Source: Balanoglossus misakiensis (lineage: Eukaryota; Hemichordata). Taken from it: 64,000 nucleotides of DNA. Within the stretch, counting starts at the first letter, position 1. Each line of letters opens with the position of its first letter. A program made the position numbers and the translations under genes. This document shows positions 15,001 to 23,197 of this stretch, in pieces. Where the stretch lies: positions 14,446,001 through 14,510,000 of the forward strand of contig CM082580.2 in NCBI GenBank assembly GCA_040954595.2. Direction: 5' to 3'. The notes under the pieces were generated by a model. That model had not been told where the DNA came from. It saw nothing but the letters and a program-made list of their open reading frames with translations, and ran no database searches.

Positions 15001-16652
15001 AACTTTGGCACAGGAACAAAGGATTACAGACTATGGTGGATCATCCTTGGCCTGATAGCTTGCACGGTCTTCTTGGCTTTGGTGTTCATGTGCATGTACT
15101 GCTGTACAAAGAAGAAGAAAAAACCAAAGAGAGAAACAGAGGGGAAAATTGGCCAGTCTTCAGCAGACAAAGATACCTGGCCACAGAAAGCACACAAAGA
15201 AGGCCAAACAGGACCAGGGCTGATACCTCCCATGATCCTCTTCAAACATCAGAGTAAGCGCCAGAAGGTAGTTGATGATGTCAGCAAAGCAGAATACACC
15301 AAAGAAGAAGTCAATGTGGACATGAAAACACTGATCAACCATGACAAGGTAAATGTGAACTTAAAATTCTTGAATAATAATTTGAAATTAAAAAAAAAAA
15401 CTTAGAAAATATTTCTGCATAGGAGTAAATACATAAGACATCTAAAGTTTCATACTTCCATAACACACTGATTATGTTTTTATTTTTGCCAGAATGAAGA
15501 CAAGGATAGCACAGATCTGTCGGTGTCTGCAATTTTTCCAGATCTGAGAACAGCCTTATTGTTACAACCAGCGTACAATAGCAGTCAAAGAGAAGTCAGT
15601 GACAATGAGTCTGTCCGTGACCCTCATTCTCCATCGAGACAAAAATTAAAAGAACAGCCAGAACATTTGGTGAGGCACACTTCAGAGATAGATATGTCCA
15701 TCCTGTCACATGATGACAATGTGATACCTTACTATAAAACCTGGCATCAGAGCAGTGTTGGCCAACCACCACCTGACTTTGAGACACCACTGCAAACAGG
15801 CATGAACAGAAAGAATGTCAATTCAACACGCCATACAGAGCCACTGCATGCAGCATTGCTAGTTGGCCAACGCCACAACTCTCATCACACAGGAGGGTCC
15901 AGAGAAACCATTCAGAATATTTCAGTAGTGCCAAATCACAAGTCCCTGGATGCTGATCGTGGGACACCCATACACAGCAGATCAGCAAGTGTACCAGCGA
16001 CTGCTAACACTGTGTCATCTGAGCCAGCAGTGGCAGAGGTTGCAGCCATGGACTTATCAACGCAGGATGCAAATCAAAGGAATTTACTGCAAAATCACTT
16101 GTGGGAACGGAATGTTACGCCCTCTCACGGAATCAAAATAGGAAATGGACACAGTGTGTTTTTGGGAGACTTGGACATTGAGAGAGAAGCAAAGAAGAGA
16201 GAACATACAAAAGGAAAACTGGATTCTGGGTTTTATCCTGTGGATGCCTACGAACTGTCATCTATTCACAGGTAAGAAACCATTAGTCTTGATGTTGAAA
16301 TAGTCACATTTAGGGGGGGGGGGGGACATACTGCCTCACTCCCTATGGATATCACATACATGTAACAAATATCTGACTTGTGCCTGAAGTGCATTTCAAA
16401 ATGAATCCTGATCAAAGCATAAATTCACCCAGCTCTCTATTAACACTCACAGCTCAAAAAGCATTTACATTGAACAAACATTACTTGTAGTCAATTGGTT
16501 TGTTTCATGTACACCCACTTCATCTGATGTAACACATATTTCTGTCTCTCCCTAGGGCAAACATGAATGGACACTCTATGTACAGTTCAGCTGACAATCT
16601 TCACAGTATCCTGGCAAGTAATGCAAGTCAGAAGGACACTTCTAAATTTTAA
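1..16652 (+). CDS. Giant cadherin-like multi-module transmembrane protein (3' part; N-terminus outside window)
   Basis: I do not recognise a named orthologue. Coding exons by GT-AG junctions with continuous phase: <1-451, 2179-2286, 2470-2640, 3168-3237, 3450-3649, 4020-4243, 5914-15348, 15493-16271, 16556-16652 (TAA). They encode 3,844 residues in the window and are open from base 1. The ectodomain is a chain of cadherin-like modules, each ending in a linker such as VNDSPVL or VNDPPVV with acidic DxD/DED calcium-type motifs. Type A carries WQYS-LDDG and RIRFIP...AWD; type B carries an LRSLTYTN-type segment and VNDG; type C has pairs of cysteines in VCDSDGACLND-like strands. One hydrophobic helix near 15029-15105 followed by KKKKKPKRE marks a type I membrane protein with a tail of about 375 residues. 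Similar repeats occur in bacterial large adhesins (tandem-95/Big_9/Cadherin_5-like). A role in adhesion or ligand binding is inferred. The start lies upstream of the window. Confidence 0.9.
452..2178 (+). other. Intron of the giant gene, no gene seen
   Basis: Donor G|GTAAGT at 452 and acceptor TACCAG|G at 2176-2178. Both join codons in phase 1 and restore the GSIISDEDGDDPGIAVIG reading, which matches the other type A modules. The 1.7 kb between them is AT-rich, with no convincing exon, RNA gene or transposon terminus. Confidence 0.75.
3141..3160 (+). repeat. (GATT)5 microsatellite next to a splice acceptor
   Basis: Five tandem GATT units end seven bases before the acceptor AG at 3166-3167 (exon starts 3168). 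The repeat therefore occupies the place where the branch point and pyrimidine tract should be. Confidence 0.95.
3742..3932. mobile_element. TTAA-flanked miniature element, copy 1
   Basis: TTAA occurs on both sides (3738-3741 and 3933-3936). The ends begin AGGTA and finish TACCT as short inverted repeats. The 191-bp interior has no coding capacity. It lies in the intron 3650-4019 of the giant gene. A diverged second copy is found at 48820-49002 in the same orientation, sharing the order CCCTT, AATTTACAT, CCATATAT, AATGACCAT and a right end GTACCTTT. TTAA duplication is typical of piggyBac-type movement, so this is probably a non-autonomous element. The alignment was done by eye. Confidence 0.6.
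4244..5913 (+). other. Intron of the giant gene, no gene seen
   Basis: Donor CAG|GTATGG and acceptor CCGCAG|GTT are both phase 0. Around 4775-4840 there are loosely repeated CTGGAAA/TCCTGGA words, too irregular to name as a repeat family. Otherwise the 1.7 kb holds nothing I can support. Confidence 0.7.
11071..13450 (+). repeat. Seven tandem type C cadherin-like modules (protein-level repeat)
   Basis: Each unit opens with an acidic strand (RIEEDHN, SFDEDQP, RCDEDEN, IREDETL, FDEDSIY). It runs through a YTPxxNYxG-like turn (PSPNFHGHDSI, TPDDNYFGADEV, EPEEHYIGSDGF) to a Cys-containing strand (VCDSFNDC, YCDSDGAC, VCDWDGGC, ACDSQDVC), then the VNDPP linker. The pattern is that of bacterial tandem-95/Big_9 and Cadherin_5 domains. 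The paired cysteines five or six residues apart are an addition that could form a small disulfide loop. The last two units are degenerate. Confidence 0.75.
13451..15105 (+). other. Juxtamembrane region with D modules, furin-like sites and transmembrane helix
   Basis: Two related segments (D1 near 13500-13780, D2 near 14560-14830) share DTITVxFDxDTNxP and a later Y-G-W/F-W...L-I-II-D motif. Between them is an acidic, poorly conserved stretch with the basic motif RFRR (14260-14271). D2 holds RDKR (14779-14790). Both match the furin consensus R-X-[KR]-R. A Cys-rich patch (CVGVNVCGG, GICSEDGLSC) precedes the helix LWWIILGLIACTVFLALVF, which ends in Cys residues and a lysine run. Confidence 0.7.
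15106..16652 (+). other. Cytoplasmic tail of the giant protein
   Basis: About 375 residues across the end of the giant exon and exons 15493-16271 and 16556-16652. It starts with a stop-transfer run (KKKKKPKRE). The rest is hydrophilic and rich in Ser, His, Asn and Gln, with no recognisable enzyme domain, so it is probably disordered. The protein ends ...KDTSKF; Ser at -2 and Phe at the C-terminus fit a class I PDZ ligand, which is inference only. Confidence 0.7.
16313..16325 (+). repeat. Poly-G tract (13 G)
   Basis: Uninterrupted run of 13 G in the last-but-one intron of the giant gene, about 40 bases after the donor at 16272. Confidence 0.95.
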
Positions 16653-17007
16653 TTAAGGTTACTACTGTACACACAGCCTTTAAAGGGACACGATCAATGA
16701 CAAAACTAATTTTACTGGTTGTCCACTGCAAAAACTGTGATAGTTGAGAGATGTCCTGAGCAACATGTACATCCATTAACAACACTGAGGAATTTGCAAT
16801 CAACACATGACTGACAGCTACATCATACTAGTATATTGCTGCAAACGTTCTACCACATTGTGCAAGTCAGATTTACAACCAGCTTCCTTGGTCTGTTAAC
16901 AATACTATTTGGAATGTACTTGTATCATTATCATACTTTTTTAAGAAAGGGAAACAAAATGTGAATCCAAGTGAAGAACATTTACAAAGTATCAGTATAT
17001 GCAATGC

Positions 17008-17013
17008 AATAAA
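17008..17013 (+). terminator. AATAAA polyadenylation signal (proximal)
   Basis: First AATAAA downstream of the stop of the giant gene, about 355 bases after it. Confidence 0.5.
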
Positions 17014-17466
17014 CAGACCACTTTTATACCATGTCTATCTTAACAGCATTAAACATAAACAGCCTTTGAAAATAAGCCAATGATGACAGATATTCCTTTT
17101 CCAGTACTTAGGTCATTCTCGCTGCATTTAATTTGATTGAACACTGTCAATGTATTTAATGGGACAATATTCCCAGACTGCATGACAAACTGCATTTATA
17201 TCCAATATGCATGTGTGTGTCATATTTGACTGTGTATGACTGACTATGAGATGTGTATATTTTTAAGTTGGCCACAAAAAAATCAAATTTCATGAATTTA
17301 AACCAAAGACAAAATATACATGTTCACATTGCAGCTTATTATTACTGACTGCACCAATACATGCAAGTTTATGTGGCAAATATTTTATAAATATGGATAT
17401 TCTTGAAGAAATGATTATAAATATTTAAACGAACTGACTTGACTTTTAAAAGACAGAACAAATGTA

Positions 17467-17472
17467 AATAAA
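17467..17472 (+). terminator. AATAAA polyadenylation signal (distal)
   Basis: Second AATAAA after the giant gene, in an A/T-rich stretch and before the probable end of the convergent CNOT9 transcript. Confidence 0.45.
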
Positions 17473-17899
17473 CTAGTGTTGAAAATTTTTTGGAGCCATA
17501 TTGAATTATTCTCTTCGTAAAACGCTCGAAATTTCCTGACTAATTCTCTCCACAGTCCCTTCTATCTTTGCCCTGGCCACTTTGTGACTGACATCCTTTC
17601 AAACTAAATGAACATAGAAATTTATGTATACCTACATGTATGTATGCATGCAATTGTCCATCTGCATGAGTACCATTTATCACATGACTTCTTCAGTGTT
17701 TGGCCTCCAGGGAACACTGCAATGTAACATCTGGTAAGCATGTCTCCTTCAGGGAACCCACGTTTATCTAGAAGAGTAGCAAGTACATCACAGTCTTCAG
17801 AAACTACCACACTGATAATGAAAGACACCAACCCAGTATCCAGATTTAAAGTAGCCATTAAACTAAAAGGAATGATTTCTTCACACACAGCTGATTCGG

Positions 17900-19112
17900 T
17901 TAAAAAAAATATTGCTTTGTTTATTTCTCAAAAGAAATTTCACAGAACTTCTGAAAAAATGCGATTACAACAAAGGTTCACATAATACTCTTCCCTTTCA
18001 GAGAGTCAATTTCTAATGTCTGACCTTGACAAGGTATGGCTGAAAAATCCAAACTGTTAGAGGCAGTGTCTTTTGGGAAGATTCTCCAACTAGGAGTCAA
18101 ATGCCACATGGTTTACATCAATACAAGTCAAATTCATGCATATGTGTTCATTTACAACACAAGATACTGGTTATCAAAGGTTTCATGAAAAAACTGAAAG
18201 TGGTTAAACTTATCGGTTTATCCACCTTGCCTTCAGGCAACAACATCATGAAATGATGGTGTAACAGTAAGCTATCAGATGCCAACTCTTCGAGGGGGCA
18301 CTCCTCTCAAAATGGTAAGATGGGAGAGGTACATTTTTCTGTTTAAAAATCTGCTGCTTGTACCAGTACATCAAGATCATGACAATAAATTCAAGTACAG
18401 ATGTTGGATGTATATGATTTTGGGGTCAATTTTGTGTATAAGCTCAATTCGCCACAGTTTAGAAAACAGCGAGCGCCCTCTTGAGGCTTGAGAAAAGATG
18501 CTGTGAAGAATGGCAACACTTGTACATCATGTATCATGTACATCTACATCTCTGTGGTAAAATCAGTGACTGTGCATTGAAATTCTCTTGGTATTTACAG
18601 ACAAGATGCCACTTTGTCAAAAAAGCAAGAACATATTCACCCGACCCTAGATGTGTACATGTATTGCACTGCATCCAAAAACTTATACACATTTATCAGT
18701 CAAATTCAGACTGAACATTGTTCAAATCATAAGAAAATTGTGAGTTCACCCTGGTGTTCAAGGCTTACTTTTTAAAAACAATTATTCAACAAAAAAAATA
18801 CAATCATTGTGAATTGAATGTGAAAGGGGCTTGCAAAGTTTTTATGTGTGTATGAACAAAGAGAAAGTTCAAAAAAAATTCCTTGAGATTGGTATCCCAT
18901 GTCATGTTCACAAGAGTACTTGTAACGTTCACAGCACATGTTCACAGACTTAGAAGAATGCATTTGGTGTTCTGGTAGGGATCCTTGAGTATAGATTGAA
19001 GACATCAAACACATCATATCTACATCCAGTTGTCATCGTACCACATCAATGCTCCACAACCAGTAGTGGAATCCTACCTTCAGCCAAGATGCCTCCTCCT
19101 GTTCTATCATTG
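17900..19112 (-). other. Probable 3' UTR of CNOT9
   Basis: No coding signal in about 1.2 kb beyond the CNOT9 stop. The first clear minus-strand AATAAA (TTTATT at 17920-17925 on the + strand) would end the transcript near 17.9 kb, leaving about 400 bases to the distal poly(A) site of the convergent giant gene. The extent is inferred. Confidence 0.4.
17920..17925 (-). terminator. Candidate CNOT9 polyadenylation signal
   Basis: AATAAA read on the minus strand; the first one noticed downstream of the CNOT9 stop. Confidence 0.4.
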
Positions 19113-21968
19113 TCATTGGGTTGGCAGTGGGATGCCCCCTGGGGCTGCAACGCTGGTGTCTGTCAGGTTTTTGATCAGCTGTGCCAGCCAACGTTTGGTT
19201 GAGTTATCGTCTTTGAGGACAGCTGCAAAGGTGGTGTCCTTCAGCTGGTCTGGAAGACATTGGCGTAGAGCTTCCCTAGCCCTAGAAACAAATCATCAAT
19301 TGATTTACAATAAGAATGCATACATTGACCTATTAAATCTATTTTCTTAATAATTCTCTCCTTGTAATTTTGGCGACTGTGGTCTTGCTTCTGTCTTATG
19401 CTTTTGTGTTTGACTTGGATAAATCCAATTGTCCTTCATCGGTTTATCAGTACTTTGCTAATCAGAGCTTGTGCTAAAAAATACCTAGGAAATATTTGCT
19501 TTGTCGGTTTGTAGTGGCACATTTGTGGGGGAAACACCACTACTGCACAGACACTTTCAATGTTAGCTGAGCTTACCTTGGATTGTCTGACAGCCTCAAA
19601 TAACATCTGACAACATGTTTTAAAAGTCTAGCTGATGGCTCTTTGGCTAACTGTAAGACCATCTTTCCCTGCAAAGAAACATATTATGATTTACATTTAG
19701 ATTTATATAAACCATGACAGAAAGACAGAGAGAGACATGCATGCTAAATCATTTGACCGCATAAAATCACGCACAGGTTGTATTTACTCTTGATTTATCC
19801 AAACAAATGGAAAACTCACCAAAATCATGGCTACATGTGAAAACCTTTCATAGGTTTGACAAATGTAGGACAAACCAGTTTCATCCAACAAGATTTTTTG
19901 TAGAATAAATGTTGCAACCTAAAAGCAAAGAGAAAACAACAGAACAATTGAAACAAGACATCACTTTTATGTCAGAGTTGCCATTTTTAGCCGATTCCAA
20001 TTGTTATTTCTTCAATTTGTTACATCAAAGTTAATGATGACAATACTCACTGTTTTTGATAGTTCACTCCCACTTTCCATGATTCGTAAACACAGAGGAA
20101 TTATTTCAGTGGTGAGCAGAAAAGTGATCACATCTTGTTCATCCGTCTGCAAAAGAACAAGGACAAAATCATTTGACAGCCAGAACAAAAACAAGCACAC
20201 AAACTTTGTTCTGCATGTAAATCAGAGGCAGTGAATGGTTGATGATTTACAATACACATAGTTTATATGGAATCAAAGTACTTATTTCCACATTTCATTT
20301 CAATTGTGTTTCAGTTGCTTACCTTGACCAACGCTCCAATCACACCCAAACTTGTTAACCTAAGATACTCAAAGGGTCGAGTTTTACTGACTGTGTGAAG
20401 AAATGGGTACAGGAACAATGGGATGTGGGCTGAAACACAAGAATAAACAAACACATTTATTAAATGGAGAGTAAAAGCTTAAATGCACAGTACATGTACA
20501 ATGCAGGTCTCTCAGACTAGTTACCAATGAATGTGCACTTACCTTGAAGAAATGCTGATCTAGTTTCAGGATGAGATGCCACACATTGAAGTAATGCCAA
20601 AGCATTGCAGACACGATTTGACTGATGTGCCTGAAAATTAATGGACACACACATACGTATTACATTTAGTATAGTACCTGTACTAGAGTACACGTGTACA
20701 TGCAACATTGTAAATCTTCTATCAGTTACCGGTATAGTCAAGAATGTCGAGAAGAGGTACACATCTTTGTTTCTCTAGTCAAGTGTTAATGTTAAATTGA
20801 TTTGATATATTTGGTGGTTCCTGTCTTTATATTCAACTTTTACAGACATTTCATTTTCAAGTTTGTCTGGTTGTTGAAGGTACATCAGTGACAAAACTGT
20901 GCTACTTACTGTAAGATGAGGTGGGTTAATGTACGGGTAAATATTGACAATCTCTTGAAGTAATGCAGCAACTGTACCAAATGAATGCCATAGCATTGGT
21001 GCCAAGTCTGGTACCACTTCCCTCTTTTTACTGGAAAAGAAATATCACGTTAAAAATACCACACATATATCAGTGATTGGGAAGTCTGAAATCATCAATG
21101 TGACAATGCCCCCCCCCACCCTATAAACAGCACAAAATACACACAATTGGGTTGCTTTTGAATCTACATGTAAACCTTGGACATCACAATGAACAGACCT
21201 GAGCCTCCCCTTCAAGTTCACTGTCATCATCATGTAAAGCTGTGCTTCCACAACACAGCTTCATGTACAAAATCTTCATGATATGATAGACCAGTCACTC
21301 CACACTCTGGGTTAACTTTACCTCAATTCCAATAAGGCATTCTCCCTTGTTTCTGGATTAGACAGTTCCACAATCCATTGATAAATTTTTTCTCTGTCAA
21401 CCTGAGCCATGGCAGCTGTCACTGCTGGGGTGGGTAACGGATTGCCAATTCTCTGTCACCAACGAAATACACAGATGATGATAAATCATAGGGGTCAAGT
21501 TGGGGGTTAGTGCAGGTACATGTATATATGTCATGGGTAGACAATGCTGTTGATGTGTGTTACATCAATACATTTCTACACATGTACGTGGTCATTTTCA
21601 GGGCGCTGAGTGTGGATGGGTATCATCACACACTTTACACAATACTAGTGACTTACATGAATTGAATTTACAGAATCACTGGTAATATAGTAATTTAAAG
21701 GGACATTAGCTGTAACTTTTGGCTATATTCTCTATGTTTTTTATTCTGTAGATCGGATCAGCTTTAGTTTCTTGGCCCACTCCCTGTGTCATGCTAAACT
21801 CACTACGATTCTGCTTGTCAACACATGACTGCCAAATCGAAGTACTAAAACTTGCCGACGAATTTGGGCCATTGAAAAAGTTCATCCTTATCAATGCATT
21901 GCACCACAGCCTGCATTAACATATACACAATAATGTACACTTACCGGCTGAGCTGCTAAGGCGTGCAT
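19113..21968 (-). CDS. CNOT9: CCR4-NOT complex subunit 9 (Rcd-1/RQCD1)
   Basis: Nine coding exons on the minus strand with continuous phase: 21945-21968 (ATG), 21322-21452, 20910-21030, 20543-20630, 20323-20429, 20051-20146, 19820-19918, 19577-19668, 19113-19281 (TGA). They give 308 aa; human CNOT9 has 299. Matching stretches include [82 protein letters not shown] and KRWLAQL. The family is an all-helical armadillo-repeat protein that binds the NOT1 scaffold and, through tryptophan pockets, GW182/TNRC6-type silencing factors, so linking miRNA-target and other mRNAs to deadenylation in the cytoplasm. The start MHALAAQP resembles the human MHSLATAAP. The segment coded at the start of exon 2 ([15 protein letters not shown]) makes the N-terminus about nine residues longer. 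The gene is head-to-head with ATG9. Confidence 0.96.
21453..21944 (-). other. CNOT9: First intron of CNOT9
   Basis: Intron between exons 21945-21968 and 21322-21452 (GTAAG donor after CAGCCG, acceptor GACAG|AGAATT). It contains TTTAAAGGGACA near 21694, a terminus-like word of TTAA-type repeats, but no partner end was found. No other feature is seen. Confidence 0.6.
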
Positions 21969-22387
21969 TTCCGGAAAATCTTGGCGGCTTTTATACGAGA
22001 GTATTTGCAAATGAAGTTACAGAAAACAATATGGTTGCTGAAGTTGTTGTTTTCCGTTTGGTATTTCTCTACTCCAACAAAGGACAAAGGTCGTGGACGT
22101 ACGTTGGTCTTAAATACTAAGTAAGGATAAAACACGTCGGCAAAACTGTGCAACAATTTAAATTGAAGTTTAAGGCGATCACTTTTCCGAGAAAAGTCAC
22201 CTGTATTCCGTTTTAACACGCTATACTTTTTTTTGAATGATTCATTGTTGTCAAACAGTGCGCATGCGTCTTATCTTTGTTGTCATCTCAGTGATCGAGG
22301 ACGTACCTAGATCTGTACTGAATTTTCCCGGTATTTTCACCTTATCATCATGATTTTTCTACGAACACTAGGACGGCAATAAGACAG
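21969..22387. promoter_or_regulatory. Bidirectional promoter and 5' UTRs of CNOT9 and ATG9
   Basis: The CNOT9 start codon (21968, minus) and the probable ATG9 non-coding first exon (donor AAGACAG|GTAAAG after 22387, plus) leave about 420 bases for both transcription starts. The segment is richer in CpG than its surroundings and carries TGCGCATGCG at 22259-22268, close to the NRF1 consensus YGCGCAYGCGCR. No TATA box is evident. Shared, TATA-less, NRF1-type promoters are common for housekeeping gene pairs; the assignment here is inference. Confidence 0.6.
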
Positions 22388-23197
22388 GTAAAGCCTTTTC
22401 CGTTAAGTAATTTTGAAATTTCGCCTAGATCCATACACAAGACCCAAAGGAATCATAAGTGCGTCAGAGGGGTCCGTCAGAGGTACCAGCTGACATTGTT
22501 GTCATCATGATCGGGACGGCCCCGTAAATACAGCGTCTTCTCTGACCTTGTTATTGGCCTGATAATAATCACAAACATGTAGAAAGAAGCTATTTGCATC
22601 GATTCTATCATGGTGAATAGAATGCCACAGGTCGATCGAATAACCCGAATTGATCCCGTAAATACGGAACCGTGTTGGCGGTCCTGTTGAAAGACTGTCG
22701 GTTCATCCATTTTGATTGCATTTCCATTGCGATCACGATTTCCATTGGTGACCGATTGCATCACAGTTAGGATTACAGTCTAGCCGGTGACTCATCCACA
22801 CGTCTTAGAAATAATAAAGTAATAAGGCGTATAAAGAAGAAATGTTTACTGTTTTCATCAAGTGAAACCACTTATCACAATGAGAAGTGATTGTTTGACA
22901 CCACAATACAATTATGCAAATTACTGTTGATTGCATATAACTGTTGCTTACCATTTATATAGTGGAGGTTACCCACCTAGTATCATGCAAATTTATTGAA
23001 AATAATTCCTGTATTGCAGGGCCATTGGAATTACAAGGACACTCAGATGACCAGTGATTTCTAGGTAATCCTAATAAGTACCAGTACACTGAAAATTGAT
23101 TTTTTCTTTTCATTTTCAATTTAGGTTGCGGGTCAAAAAAATTGTAGCAGTGTTGGTGTAGTGGAGCCAACCATTAGAGGGAGGCTTGGAGGGGAAG
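22388..23197 (+). other. ATG9: ATG9 5'-UTR intron and UTR part of exon 2
   Basis: The donor GTAAAG at 22388 and the acceptor TTTTCAATTTAG|G (exon begins 23125) frame a 737-base intron. The acceptor is preceded by a strong pyrimidine tract. Exon 2 then has 73 bases of UTR before the ATG at 23198. The intron holds no other gene. The word CCCGTAAATAC occurs twice in it (near 22517 and 22655). Confidence 0.5.

Larger units (their letters stand above)
5914..15348 (+). other. Giant symmetric coding exon (9,435 bp, phase 0-0)
   Basis: The exon is bounded by CCGCAG|GTT at 5914 and GACAAG|GTAAAT after 15348 and is open for 3,145 codons. Modules in order with rough limits: end of A2 to 6000; A3 (long type A) 6001-6535; B1 6540-7020; B2 7021-7430; A4 (short) 7431-7870; A5 (long) 7871-8400; B3-B8 8401-11070, about 410-510 bp each; C1-C7 11071-13450, about 285-430 bp each. 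After these come a divergent juxtamembrane region, the transmembrane helix (15029-15105) and the first part of the tail. There are many N-x-S/T sequons. No frameshift or stop interrupts it, so it is under coding constraint. Confidence 0.93.
16653..17490 (+). other. 3' UTR of the giant gene
   Basis: AT-rich sequence after the TAA at 16650-16652, with no coding signal. A TTTAAAGGGACA word near 16678 resembles the ends of TTAA-type repeats, but no matching right end is seen. Candidate polyadenylation signals are at 17008 and 17467. Confidence 0.55.

Noticed and set aside
19030-19350. 106-codon + strand frame
   Set aside because: Antisense shadow of the last CNOT9 coding exon.
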